Positions 1 through 9,835 of a stretch of DNA of 19,278 bases are shown here, piece after piece. The translations under genes were made by a program, and so were the position numbers. This stretch comes from Spirochaetaceae bacterium. Lineage in GTDB: Bacteria > Spirochaetota > Spirochaetia > DSM-27196 > PWMO01. The DNA lies in assembly GCA_003558175.1 (NCBI GenBank), contig PWMO01000503.1, positions 1-19,278 on the forward strand, read 5' to 3'. Within the stretch, counting starts at the first letter, position 1; every line of letters begins with the position of its first letter. The notes below the pieces were generated by a model. The model saw only the letters and a program-made list of their open reading frames with translations. It was not told the origin of the DNA and did not search any database.

Positions 1-817
1 CAGCGTGACCGCCTTCACGATCAGCGGCATCGGCGTCCTGCGTGTCGTCCACGCCGGTGGTCCCTTGCGGCCCGTCGGCGGTAGCCAGGTCACTTCCGTC
101 GCCGCTTCCTTCACCGGATCCGTCCCCGCTCCCGTCGCCATAGTTGAGCGGCAGCGCACCGGAGGCGATCTGCTCCGTTAACCGGACACTGAGCCCTTCT
201 TCCTCGATGCGCTGACAGAGCAACCGGCACGTTTCGTCACTCTTCACTTGCAGCAGGGCGCGCGCGTGGCCGGCGCTGACCACGCCCTTCTCCACCAGCT
301 CCTGGACGTACCGCGGCAGCTTCAGCAGCCGGACCGCGTTGGCCATTGTGCCCCGGTTCACGCCGAGCCGCGCGGCGAGTTCGACCTGGTTCAGCCCGGT
401 GCTCTCCAGCAATGCCTTGTAGGCGTTGGCCTCCTCCATCGGATTGAGATCCTGACGTTGGATATTTTCGATGAGCGCAATCTCGAGCTTTTCTTCATCG
501 GTGAAGCTGCGCAGCAACACCGGGACAACCTCGAGTCCTGCCGTGCGCGCGGCCCGAAACCGGCGCTCACCGGCGATGATCTCATACTTGCCGTCGTCAC
601 GCTGCTCGGCGAGGATGGGCTGAATGACGCCCTTCTGGCGAATGGAAGCGGCGAGCTCATCCAGCGCTGCGGCGGAAAACGTCTTGCGCGGCTGGTTTGG
701 GCTGGCGACGAGGTCGTCTATCGGAACCGAAACCACCGACGATAGCGACTGCATCTGCTCGAGGTCACGCCCCTGCAACAGCGCATCAATCCCGCGGCCA
801 AGACGACGTTTAGACAC
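1..817 (-). CDS. parB: Chromosome-partitioning protein ParB (C-terminus outside window)
   Basis: ParB binds parS, loads onto DNA as a CTP-dependent sliding clamp and partners ParA in origin segregation. About 272 residues are visible and no stop is reached at the window edge. The start is GTG at 817: the protein opens [14 protein letters not shown], the ParA-interacting N-terminal motif of the family. The N-terminal CTPase domain holds GERRFRA at residues 83-89 and [14 protein letters not shown] at 117-130. A helix-turn-helix follows (about 143-168, [20 protein letters not shown]). After residue 226 there is a low-complexity linker, [17 protein letters not shown] (227-243), then an acidic stretch. 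The dimerisation domain must lie beyond the window. The start overlaps the last 8 nt of parA, so the two are probably translationally coupled. Two perfect parS sites lie about 4 kb away. Identification is firm. Confidence 0.96.
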   Translation of the reverse strand, partial: MSKRRLGRGIDALLQGRDLEQMQSLSSVVSVPIDDLVASPNQPRKTFSAAALDELAASIRQKGVIQPILAEQRDDGKYEIIAGERRFRAARTAGLEVVPVLLRSFTDEEKLEIALIENIQRQDLNPMEEANAYKALLESTGLNQVELAARLGVNRGTMANAVRLLKLPRYVQELVEKGVVSAGHARALLQVKSDETCRLLCQRIEEEGLSVRLTEQIASGALPLNYGDGSGDGSGEGSGDGSDLATADGPQGTTGVDDTQDADAADREGGHA

Positions 818-1565
818 GGCTCAATACCTCTTCAGAAAGCTTGCGATAGCTCTGCGCCCCAACGCATTCTGGGTCGTACTGGCTCACCGGCACGCCGTGG
901 GACGGCGCCTCAGATAGCCGAACGTTGCGCGGTACAATTGTGCGAAAGACTCGCTTGCCGAAATAGCCGATCACTTCCTGCACCACGTCCTGTGCCAGGC
1001 GGGTGCGCGAATCGTACATCGTGAACAGGATCCCCAGAATACCGAGCTGGGGATTGAGTCCCGACTGGACCTTGCGGATGCTCTCGAGCAGCTGGGTGAG
1101 CCCCTCCATGGCGAAGTATTCGCACTGCAGCGGGATCAGCACACGGTCGGCCGCCACCAGACCGTTGAGGGTGAGGATGCCGAGCGACGGCGGACAGTCG
1201 ATGTAGATATAGTCAAAGTCGTCCCGCACATCGGCCAGTGCGCGCTTGAGGTACTGCTCGCGGTCCGCTTCCTGCACCAGCTCGACGTTTGCCCCGCTGA
1301 GATTTATGCTCGACGGAATGATCTTGAGATTCTCGACCGACGTAGACAGAACGGCGTCACGAGCAGGGACCGAACCGCTGATCACTTCATAGATGCCGGT
1401 GCCGTCGGTTGCGGCGCCGACGCTGCTTGAGAGGTTGCCCTGAGGATCGAAGTCTATCAGGAGAACCCGTCTGCCGGCGGCCGCGACGTACGCCCCGAGA
1501 TTCACCGCGGTTGTGGTCTTGCCGACGCCGCCTTTCTGGTTCGCAAAAACTACCGATGTTCCCAT
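810..1565 (-). CDS. parA: Chromosome-partitioning ATPase ParA/Soj
   Basis: This is a ParA-family ATPase that moves ParB-parS complexes and, as Soj, often also acts on DnaA. The 251-residue length is typical of the short chromosomal type without an N-terminal DNA-binding extension. Visible motifs are the deviant Walker A KGGVGKTT (residues 11-18, signature Lys 11), LIDFDPQGN (36-44), YIDCPPSLG (121-129) and the C-terminal VPRNVRLSEAPSHG region (211-224), which holds the basic DNA-binding residues. The start ATG at 1565 puts the Walker A lysine where the family has it. No Shine-Dalgarno sequence precedes it, and the predicted transcription start is only about 8 nt upstream. It is followed by parB with an 8-nt overlap, forming a parAB operon. 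Confidence 0.97.
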   Translation of the reverse strand: MGTSVVFANQKGGVGKTTTAVNLGAYVAAAGRRVLLIDFDPQGNLSSSVGAATDGTGIYEVISGSVPARDAVLSTSVENLKIIPSSINLSGANVELVQEADREQYLKRALADVRDDFDYIYIDCPPSLGILTLNGLVAADRVLIPLQCEYFAMEGLTQLLESIRKVQSGLNPQLGILGILFTMYDSRTRLAQDVVQEVIGYFGKRVFRTIVPRNVRLSEAPSHGVPVSQYDPECVGAQSYRKLSEEVLSRV

Positions 1566-1579
1566 GATTGATGCGCGCC

Positions 1580-1608
1580 AGTATAAAGCAAAACGCGTTG
1601 CATGTCAT
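1580..1608 (-). promoter_or_regulatory. Predicted sigma70 promoter of parAB
   Basis: On the minus strand, ATGACA (1608-1603, five of six to the -35 consensus) lies 17 bp before TATACT (1585-1580, five of six to the -10 consensus). The expected start is near 1573, only about 8 nt before the parA ATG. There is no ribosome-binding site in that interval, so the transcript may be almost leaderless. The same TATACT hexamer occurs in the predicted gyrB and rpmH promoters of this window. Confidence 0.65.
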
Positions 1609-1675
1609 GATTACGATGGCCAATCCTGGACCAATCCTGGGCAATCCGGCGAAGATTACCGAGATCCCTGCACAA

Positions 1676-2695
1676 CTACGCACTGGCGACCCGCGCACCG
1701 CGAACCTGCGCCAGGCTCACTCCGGCGATGACAACGGCCATGCCGCTGAGCGTCATCAGCGTGACGCGCTCATCGAGCAGAAGAAACGAGAAGAGTGCCG
1801 TGAACATCGGCACGAGGTTCGCGAACGCGTTGGCGCGGGCGGCCCCCACCGCGCGGATCCCGCTGCTCAGAAAGAGAAACGATAGCGTGGAGGGGAAGAC
1901 AGCCAGGAACAGCAGATGCCCTACCGCGGAGCGGTTTTCGGCGATCGTTGTGACAACCAGTGCGCCAAACCCGGAAAACCACGGCACCGCGGTGAGGGTT
2001 GCGGCGGCCGGCGCTGCAAACAGCGGCGGTGCCTCCAACAGAAGAAAGACCGGCAGAACCATCAGGACCCCCAGTACGTTCTGCATTCGCACGATCGTCA
2101 GCGCACTGTAACGGCGCGGCACTGCACGCACCGCCACCGCGTACGCCGCAGCTGCGACCACCGCCACGAACAGCAGCGCGATCCCGGTCGGCTCGACGTC
2201 CGGTCGCGCCCTCCCCTCCAGAACGATCAGCGTCACCCCCGCCAGCGAAATGAACAGCCCGGCGATATTCAGCGGCGACAACCGTTCACGCAGGATTGGC
2301 GCGGCGATAACCGGAGTCACAACCGGAATGGTTCCGATAACAATTGACGCAGCCGAAGCCGATACCCGCTGCAGGCCGAAGTTCTCCGCCAGAAAGTACA
2401 GTACCGGCTGAAACAGCGCGACCAACGCAAACCACTTGAGATCGCCGCGCGAAACCTTCGCTTCGTCGCCGCGTCGGCGATCGATGAGGCTGAGAATAAT
2501 CGCCGAGATCGTGATCCGAATCAGCAGGATTGCCACCGGACCGAGAACTTCGAGCACGATCTTGGTTGAGATGAACGACATGCCATAGAAGAGCATTGCG
2601 ATCACCAGCAGCATGTACGTTCGAGAATGCCCCAGGCGGGTGTGGGTCCGGGTGTGGGTCACGGGTTCAGCGTGCATGGCAGCGGATTCTATCAC
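1676..2695 (-). CDS. EamA/DMT-superfamily membrane transporter
   Basis: This is a ten-helix drug/metabolite-transporter-type permease, by analogy an exporter of small metabolites; the substrate cannot be read from sequence. The protein (339 aa) is almost wholly hydrophobic after a polar N-terminus of about 27 residues rich in His/Thr/Arg. It shows the duplicated EamA plan: a first repeat with LFYGMSFISTKIVLEVLGP and ending in AGVTLIVLEG, then a second repeat ending in LSGMAVVIAGVSLAQV. The second repeat contains a short polar insert, TIAENRSAVGH, between helices. The start is uncertain: GTG at 2695 is the longest option and ATG at 2677 is an alternative giving 333 aa. Neither has a strong Shine-Dalgarno. 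It lies 110 bp ahead of parA in the same direction, but parA has its own promoter. Confidence 0.85.
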   Translation of the reverse strand: MIESAAMHAEPVTHTRTHTRLGHSRTYMLLVIAMLFYGMSFISTKIVLEVLGPVAILLIRITISAIILSLIDRRRGDEAKVSRGDLKWFALVALFQPVLYFLAENFGLQRVSASAASIVIGTIPVVTPVIAAPILRERLSPLNIAGLFISLAGVTLIVLEGRARPDVEPTGIALLFVAVVAAAAYAVAVRAVPRRYSALTIVRMQNVLGVLMVLPVFLLLEAPPLFAAPAAATLTAVPWFSGFGALVVTTIAENRSAVGHLLFLAVFPSTLSFLFLSSGIRAVGAARANAFANLVPMFTALFSFLLLDERVTLMTLSGMAVVIAGVSLAQVRGARVASA

Positions 2696-2705
2696 GCAAC
2701 CCGCG

Positions 2706-2723
2706 CTGAAGAAAGCACTTCAG
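2706..2723. other. Small inverted repeat upstream of the EamA gene
   Basis: CTGAAG at 2706-2711 and CTTCAG at 2718-2723 form a perfect 6-bp inverted repeat with a 6-nt spacer. It sits just upstream of the transporter start in the gap between divergent genes. It could be an operator half-site pair or a leader hairpin. There is no independent support for either. Confidence 0.25.
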
Positions 2724-2767
2724 ATAATCCGGAAACACGACGAAACTAGCTTGTGAGGTGGATATTC

Positions 2768-2795
2768 TTGCAAATTCTACGAAATCTGTTAGATT
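2768..2795 (+). promoter_or_regulatory. Possible promoter of the adenosine deaminase gene
   Basis: TTGCAA (2768-2773) and TAGATT (2790-2795) are separated by 16 bp and each match the sigma70 consensus at four of six positions. They lie in a noticeably AT-rich pocket in the divergent gap 2696-2850, about 55 bp before the gene start. This is a moderate candidate only. Confidence 0.35.
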
Positions 2796-2850
2796 AAGAG
2801 TGGAGCCTGTCAGGTTGAGCCGTATCATCGTAAGTAACAGGGTCTTCTGA

Positions 2851-3933
2851 ATGAAAAAACGGGCATCTCGCGCGGCAGCGACGAGAGATACAGCCGGGGT
2901 GCGTTCGCTCATCGCTTCCCTCCCCAAAACGGAGATTCACCTCCACATCGAGGGTCTCGTCAGCGTTGACTCTATCTGGTCTCTGATTGGCAAGCACAAG
3001 CTCGATCTCGGAATCAAATCCAAGGATGAGCTCAGACAGCGTTTTCACGTCACCAGCCTGAACGAGTTTATTGATCTGTTCATCAACATCATCCAGGCCT
3101 GCTTTCTCACCGAAGACGACCTGACATACCTGGTAGAAGACGCACGCACCTACCTTACGCGGAATAACATCCGCTACGCGGAGATCTTCTTCGCCCCGAC
3201 GAAGCTGATCAAGAACGGCCTTGATTTTGACCGAATGGTCGAGCGGCTCGACCAGGGAGCCGAAGAGCTTCGCGCCGACGGTCTCGAAGTCCGCTACATC
3301 GTCGATGTGTCGCGAGGTTTCGGGGTCGAGAACGCAATGCGCAACCTCGACCTCACGCTCGCCAACGGCAGCAGCAACATCATCGGGCTGGGCCTTGGCG
3401 GCGCCGAGCAGGCCGGACCGGCCCGGGATTACCAGCCGGTCTTCGAAAAAGCAATGGCAGCCGGCCTCAAAGTCGTCGCGCATGCCGGCGAGGACGTCGG
3501 GCCTGAGTCAATCTGGGACACAATCGAGATCCTGGGCGCGCAGCGGATCGGCCACGGCATCAGCGCTATCGAGGACCAGAAACTGATGACCGAGCTGGCG
3601 CGAAGAGCAGTTCCACTCGAGATCTGCCCGACCAGCAATCTGTTCACGCGAAAGTATGCGCGGACGCTGGAAGAACACCCGATTCGCGCGTTCTACGACC
3701 ACGGCATGTATGTGACGGTCAACACCGATGACCCGACACTTTTCGGCGTCGACCTCGACGATGAGTACATGCGGTTGTACGAAGCGGGGATTTTCTCGGT
3801 CCCGGAACTGCTGCAGATAATGAAGAACGGCGTGTTTGCGACATTCCTCCCGGAGCAACGCAAGGCCGAGCTCTGGAACGCGATCGCTGCCGCGGTCTCC
3901 GGCAGCCCGTTCGCCGACGTCCTGCCGGCGTAA
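2851..3933 (+). CDS. add: Adenosine deaminase (AMP/adenosine deaminase family)
   Basis: The enzyme hydrolyses adenosine or deoxyadenosine to inosine or deoxyinosine in purine salvage, using one zinc ion. The 360 residues carry all family motifs. These are KTEIHLHIEG with zinc ligands His30 and His32, HAGED (211-215) with ligand His211 and catalytic Glu214, RIGHG (232-236) with His235, EICPTSN (257-263), and NTDDP (291-295) with Asp293 and Asp294. The family's usual HxHLxG is HLHIEG here. A close relative, adenine deaminase, has the same fold, so adenine as substrate is not excluded. The ATG at 2851 gives about 23 residues before the first motif, with only a weak AGGG ribosome site. The gene points toward the origin, opposite to most neighbours, and converges on the YigZ-family gene. 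Confidence 0.9.
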   Translation: MKKRASRAAATRDTAGVRSLIASLPKTEIHLHIEGLVSVDSIWSLIGKHKLDLGIKSKDELRQRFHVTSLNEFIDLFINIIQACFLTEDDLTYLVEDARTYLTRNNIRYAEIFFAPTKLIKNGLDFDRMVERLDQGAEELRADGLEVRYIVDVSRGFGVENAMRNLDLTLANGSSNIIGLGLGGAEQAGPARDYQPVFEKAMAAGLKVVAHAGEDVGPESIWDTIEILGAQRIGHGISAIEDQKLMTELARRAVPLEICPTSNLFTRKYARTLEEHPIRAFYDHGMYVTVNTDDPTLFGVDLDDEYMRLYEAGIFSVPELLQIMKNGVFATFLPEQRKAELWNAIAAAVSGSPFADVLPA

Positions 3934-4075
3934 AGAACCCAGACGATCCGACAGAAACAATCAACTCACGCCTCGTGGCCGGCGCGCAGTTACCGTGTCG
4001 CCGGCGCGCAGTTACCGTGTCGCCGGCGGACTGTGCCGGCGTGGCCGGCTGTTCAGGCGCGACATCAAGTCGTGA
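3934..4075. other. Convergent intergenic region with repeats
   Basis: This 142-bp gap lies between the converging deaminase and YigZ-family genes. It contains a 22-bp tandem repeat (3978-4028, listed separately). It also holds a short GC hairpin, GCCGGC at 4022-4027 with GCCGGC at 4035-4040 and a 7-nt loop. No T-tract follows, so a bidirectional terminator is possible but not shown. No gene was seen. Confidence 0.5.
3978..4028. repeat. 22-bp tandem repeat, two full copies plus 7 bp
   Basis: Two identical 22-bp units, 3978-3999 and 4000-4021, begin GCCGGCGCGCAG and end TTACCGTGTC. They are followed by the first 7 bases of a third copy. The repeat lies in the gap between convergent genes. A different 22-bp tandem repeat occurs between gyrB and gyrA. 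Confidence 0.9.
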
Positions 4076-4756
4076 TCAGAGTCGTTCGTCGCACTCGTCA
4101 TCGACCTCAATCTTGACCGCGCCTCTGCTGACCTCTCGGAATTCTTCAACCAGCCCACCCAGGCGATCAGCCGCACAAGTCAATTCAATCCGGACGTCGG
4201 TCCCGAACTGCTCACCCGTCACTGAAGCGCCTGCGTCGTCGATGACCTTGCGCGCAGCGTCATACACCTCGTAACCGACCTCCAGCCACAACGTGCGTTT
4301 CTCTATCAGCGGTTCGGTTGGTGCGATCGCCAGCACCGCGCGAGCGGCGTCCGAATACGCGCGAACGAGACCTCCCGTTCCCAGTTTGGTGCCGCCAAAA
4401 TAGCGCACGATCGCAAGCAACACATTGGTAAGCCCGCTGCCCTTCAGGACCTCCAGAGACGGGCGCCCGGAGGTCCCTTTCGGTTCGCCATCGTCCCCGG
4501 CGGCAAACTGGAGGCTGTTGCTGCTTCGTCCGACGACCGCAGCGTGCACAACGTGGGCCGCCGCGGGGTGCTCCTGCCGGATCTCATCTATATGCGATCG
4601 AATGTCCTGCAACGATGAGATCGGCATGAGCAGAGCGATGAAGCGGGAGTTACGAGCCGTCGTCTCGGCGGAAACGCGAACAGTCTCCGAACCTTGCGTT
4701 GTGGAGCCCGGGGCTATCCGGAGGATTCTCAATTCGCCTTTCGCGCCGCTTGTCAT
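4076..4756 (-). CDS. yigZ: YigZ/IMPACT-family protein (UPF0029)
   Basis: This belongs to the conserved YigZ/IMPACT family, whose eukaryotic member modulates translational control through GCN1. The bacterial role is not settled. The 226-residue length fits the bacterial family (about 200-220). The two hallmark motifs are present: DDGEPKGTSGRP at 88-99 and RYFGGTKLGTGGLVRAY at 118-134. The C-terminal part (about 150-226) corresponds to the second domain, with an acidic end, DDECDERL. The ATG at 4756 has no recognisable Shine-Dalgarno. The first 30 residues are not conserved-looking, so the true start could be further in. The symbol is by family resemblance. Confidence 0.88.
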   Translation of the reverse strand: MTSGAKGELRILRIAPGSTTQGSETVRVSAETTARNSRFIALLMPISSLQDIRSHIDEIRQEHPAAAHVVHAAVVGRSSNSLQFAAGDDGEPKGTSGRPSLEVLKGSGLTNVLLAIVRYFGGTKLGTGGLVRAYSDAARAVLAIAPTEPLIEKRTLWLEVGYEVYDAARKVIDDAGASVTGEQFGTDVRIELTCAADRLGGLVEEFREVSRGAVKIEVDDECDERL

Positions 4757-4823
4757 GCTGTTCTGTACGCCGCCGAGCGCCGAGGAGCGCGTGTAGCAAC
4801 AATCGCACGCGGCATCAGCGGCA

Positions 4824-4935
4824 GATCGAGTGTTTCACGTGAAACACTTCCGGATCCAGATCGCGCGGATCCAGATCGCGCGAAGTCGCGCGGATCCGGG
4901 GCGGAACGCGGACCCCGATCGCACGGACCCAGATC
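4824..4935. repeat. GATC-rich repeat cluster around and between the parS sites
   Basis: Eight GATC tetranucleotides occur within 112 bp, at 4824, 4853, 4859, 4868, 4874, 4893, 4917 and 4932. Part of this comes from a 15-bp tandem repeat, GATCCAGATCGCGCG, at 4853-4867 and 4868-4882. Divergent GGATCC- and GGACCC-type copies follow. The 12-mer ATCCAGATCGCG within it recurs upstream of gyrB at 9624-9635. Confidence 0.85.
4831..4846. promoter_or_regulatory. parS: parS site 1 (perfect consensus)
   Basis: The sequence TGTTTCACGTGAAACA is the exact 16-bp bacterial parS consensus bound by ParB. Here the dyad extends to a perfect 20-bp palindrome (4829-4848). parB and parA lie in the same window, completing a ParABS system. 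Confidence 0.97.
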
Positions 4936-4950
4936 GGAGCGCAAAGTCTG

Positions 4951-4966
4951 TGTTTCACGTGAAACA
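4951..4966. promoter_or_regulatory. parS: parS site 2 (perfect consensus)
   Basis: This is a second exact TGTTTCACGTGAAACA, 120 bp from the first, with an 18-bp perfect dyad (4950-4967). The pair lies between the ends of gyrA and the YigZ-family gene, about 6.6 kb from the proposed oriC. Confidence 0.97.
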
Positions 4967-4977
4967 CGTCGCAAGGT

Positions 4978-5005
4978 CCGGGAAGCAGAAGGCTGCCTTC
5001 CCCGG
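4978..5005 (-). terminator. Hairpin after gyrA, possible terminator
   Basis: Read on the minus strand, CCGGGGAAGGCAG pairs with CTGCTTCCCGG around a CCTT loop. This gives 11 base pairs with two single-G bulges and starts about 20 nt after the gyrA stop. No run of T follows, so classic intrinsic termination is not proven. It separates gyrA transcription from the second parS site. Confidence 0.45.
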
Positions 5006-5024
5006 GATCACCGTGCGACTACGA

Positions 5025-7538
5025 TCAACCGGCGCTGGAAGAGTCACCGTTTCCGGGAGAATCTCCGTCTGCCGCTCCGCCGCCTGAGATCTCGCCATTG
5101 CCGTTCTCGTCATTCTCGGCGCGGCCGATCCCCACAACGTAGTCCGGACGTTCAATATTGACCACCCGCACCCCCATGGCGCCGCGCGACTGCACCGAAA
5201 TCTGCCCCACTCGCAGCTTCACCGTGCTTCCCTGTGACGTGATCACCACCACTTCGTCGGTCTCGTGAATTGGCACGATCCCCACCAGCTCGCCGGTCCT
5301 TTCATTGATTGAATAGGCAATCTGGCCTTTTGTTCCCCGGCCGTGAGGGTTGAACTCGTCGAAGTGGGTCCGCTTGCCAAAGCCGTACTCGGTAACAAGC
5401 AGCAGCTGTTCATCCGGGGTGACCGCCACCACGCCGGCCAACTCGTCCGCGTCGCTCAGTCGAATCCCCTGCACGCCGCGGGTCGCCCGGCCCATCACGC
5501 GCACGTTGACTTCGTCAATGCGCAGGCCGCTTCCGCGACGGGTCACCAGCATCACATCGCCGTTTCCGTCGGTCAACAGCGCCTTGATCAGGCGGTCGTT
5601 TTCGTCCAGCTTGATGGCGGTTATGCCACGCGTCTTGGCGTTGCTGAAGTCGGAAAGGCGGGTTTTCTTCACCACGCCGCGCGCAGTTCCCATGAAGAGG
5701 TACTTCTCAGCGGAAAATTCGTTGAACCGTACTACGGCGGTTATCTCTTCGTTGGCTGAGATAGAGAGAATCCCTCGCACATGGAAGCCGCGGGCCGCCC
5801 GCGAGGCCTCCGGAATCTCGTGAACCTTGAGCCAGTACGCCTTGCCCTCGCTGGTAGCAAACAGGATGTAGTCGTGCGTTGAGCCGATAAACAGATGCTG
5901 GATGAAGTCGTCTTCCATCAGGTTGCTGGACGAGGAGCCCTTGCCGCCCCGCCCCTGCAGCCGATAGGCGCTGAGCGGCACGCGCTTCATGTAGCCGCGG
6001 TGCGAGATCAGCACAACCATATCCTCTTTCTGGATCAGGTCTTCAATATCGATGGCTTCGATCTCGTCTGCCACGATCTCGGTGCGCCGCTCGTCGCCAA
6101 ACTTGCCGGCGATCGCCAGCGTCTCGCTTCTGACCACGCCCAGTATCTTCTCTTCACTGGCCAACAGCGCCTTCAGCTCGGCAATCAGTGCCCGAACCTC
6201 GGCCAGCTCGTCGATGATCTTCTGCGTCTCGAGGCTGGTGAGCTTCTGCAGCCGCATGTCCAGAATGGCCTGAGCCTGAATCTGACTCAGAGCGAACTTC
6301 GCCATCAGCGCGGTGCGGGCGGTCTCGACATCGGCGGACTCTTTGATGGTCTTGATCACCTCATCGATGTTGTCCAGCGCGATCTTGAGACCTTCGAGGA
6401 TATGCTCGCGTTCCTCAGCTTTGCGCAGATCGTACTTCGCCCGCCGGATGATCACTTCGCGCCGGTGGGCGATGAAATGCTCAATGGTCTCTTTCAGCGA
6501 CAGCAGCTTTGGCCTGCCGTCCACAAGCGCCAGCGCGTTCACGTTGAAGTTGATCTGCAGCTGCGTGTGCGTGAACAGCTGGTTCAAGATGATCTTGGGG
6601 CTGGCGCCTCGCTTGAGCTCAATCACGATCCGCATGCCGTTGCGGTCCGACTCGTCGCGCAGATCCGTGATGCCGTCGATCTTGCGGTCGCGCACCAGAT
6701 CGGCGATGCGGGTAATCAGGGTGGCCTTGTTCACCAGGTACGGGATCTCGTGGATCAGGATCACGTCCTTGCCCGCCTTGGTCGACTCTATCGAGAAGCG
6801 CGCGCGCACCACTATTCGGCCGCGGCCGGTCTCGAACGCCTCGCGGATACCGCGGTGACCGTAGATGATCCCGCCGGTGGGAAAGTCGGGCCCCTTGATG
6901 TGCCGCATCAGCTCGTCGAGCTGAATCTCAGGTTTGTCGATGACTGCGGCAATCGCGTCGGCCACCTCACGCAGGTTGTGCGGCGCCATGGTCGTTGCCA
7001 TGCCAACCGCAATTCCGGTTGCTCCGTTGGTGAGCAGAAACGGGAAGGCAGCCGGCAGTACCGACGGCTCTTCCATTGAATCGTCGTAGTTGGGAACGAA
7101 GTCGACCGTCTCTTTCTTGATGTCGCGCAGCATCTCTTCGGACTCGGCCGTCATGCGAGCCTCGGTGTACCGCATCGCGGCCGGAGGATCTCCGTCCACC
7201 GATCCGAAGTTGCCCTGGCCGTCCACCATGCGATAGCGCATGCTGAAGTCCTGCGCCAGGCGCACCAGCGCGTCGTAGATGCTCTGGTCACCGTGCGGAT
7301 GGTACTTACCCAGGACGTCGCCAACGATGCGGCCCGCCTTCTTGAACGGCCGGTCGGAGCGCAGGCCCATGTCGCTCATCGCGTAGAGGATGCGACGATG
7401 CACCGGCTTCAGCCCGTCGCGCACGTCAGGCAACGCGCGGCTCACGATGACCGACATCGCGTAGTTCAGGTATGAGGTCTTGACTTCGTCTTCAATTGCT
7501 ATCGGGATTACTCGTCCACGCTGTTCCTGATCAGCCAC
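5025..7538 (-). CDS. gyrA: DNA gyrase subunit A
   Basis: This is the breakage-reunion subunit of gyrase (A2B2), which introduces negative supercoils. It has 837 residues. The catalytic tyrosine is Tyr124 in AAMRYTE (120-126). The quinolone-determining region reads [14 protein letters not shown] (77-90). The GyrA box QGRGGKG at 528-534 and the six-bladed C-terminal wrapping domain (about 500-795) separate it from topoisomerase IV ParC. A Gly/Asp/Asn/Ser-rich acidic tail follows from about residue 797. The start is GTG at 7538, preceded by GGAGAG. It follows gyrB in the same direction after 108 bp of repeats, so the two are probably co-transcribed. Odd point: Gln85 stands where E. coli GyrA has Ser83. 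Confidence 0.98.
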   Translation of the reverse strand: MADQEQRGRVIPIAIEDEVKTSYLNYAMSVIVSRALPDVRDGLKPVHRRILYAMSDMGLRSDRPFKKAGRIVGDVLGKYHPHGDQSIYDALVRLAQDFSMRYRMVDGQGNFGSVDGDPPAAMRYTEARMTAESEEMLRDIKKETVDFVPNYDDSMEEPSVLPAAFPFLLTNGATGIAVGMATTMAPHNLREVADAIAAVIDKPEIQLDELMRHIKGPDFPTGGIIYGHRGIREAFETGRGRIVVRARFSIESTKAGKDVILIHEIPYLVNKATLITRIADLVRDRKIDGITDLRDESDRNGMRIVIELKRGASPKIILNQLFTHTQLQINFNVNALALVDGRPKLLSLKETIEHFIAHRREVIIRRAKYDLRKAEEREHILEGLKIALDNIDEVIKTIKESADVETARTALMAKFALSQIQAQAILDMRLQKLTSLETQKIIDELAEVRALIAELKALLASEEKILGVVRSETLAIAGKFGDERRTEIVADEIEAIDIEDLIQKEDMVVLISHRGYMKRVPLSAYRLQGRGGKGSSSSNLMEDDFIQHLFIGSTHDYILFATSEGKAYWLKVHEIPEASRAARGFHVRGILSISANEEITAVVRFNEFSAEKYLFMGTARGVVKKTRLSDFSNAKTRGITAIKLDENDRLIKALLTDGNGDVMLVTRRGSGLRIDEVNVRVMGRATRGVQGIRLSDADELAGVVAVTPDEQLLLVTEYGFGKRTHFDEFNPHGRGTKGQIAYSINERTGELVGIVPIHETDEVVVITSQGSTVKLRVGQISVQSRGAMGVRVVNIERPDYVVGIGRAENDENGNGEISGGGAADGDSPGNGDSSSAG

Positions 7539-7579
7539 TTTTCTCTCCGTTTCTCACCGGCTCTTCAAGCCGCCGGGGT

Positions 7580-7645
7580 ACCACACGCCGGATCACACCC
7601 GACCACACGCCGCATCACACCGGACCACACGCCGCATCACGCCGG
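7580..7645. repeat. 22-bp tandem repeat between gyrB and gyrA, three copies
   Basis: Three consecutive 22-bp units (7580-7601, 7602-7623, 7624-7645) each start ACCACACGCCG and continue with a CATCACNCCGG- or GATCACACCCG-like half. They differ at one to four positions. A partial fourth copy (ATCACACG) runs into the gyrB stop codon. Together they fill more than half of the 108-bp gyrB-gyrA gap. The units lack the spacers of a CRISPR array. Confidence 0.92.
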
Positions 7646-7646
7646 A

Positions 7647-9810
<2,164 letters not shown>

Positions 9811-9835
9811 CGTTGGTCAGTTTTGAGGTGAGGGA

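Larger units (their letters stand above)
4757..5024. other. Intergenic parS-bearing region between gyrA and yigZ
   Basis: This 268-bp gap contains two parS sites, a GATC-rich repeat cluster between them, and a strong hairpin just after the gyrA stop. Apparent short reading frames here translate the parS palindrome as FHVKH and are not genes. The region looks like a dedicated centromere-type site. Confidence 0.8.

Noticed and set aside
4830..5087. Open frame starting MFHVKH across the parS region
   Set aside because: FHVKH is simply the translation of the parS palindrome. The rest is repeat-derived Arg/Ile/Ala with no ribosome site.
5895..7079. 394-codon open frame opposite gyrA
   Set aside because: This is a codon-bias shadow of gyrA with no conserved motif or ribosome site.
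7580..7645. CRISPR array
   Set aside because: The 22-bp units are directly adjacent without spacers, and no cas genes are present.
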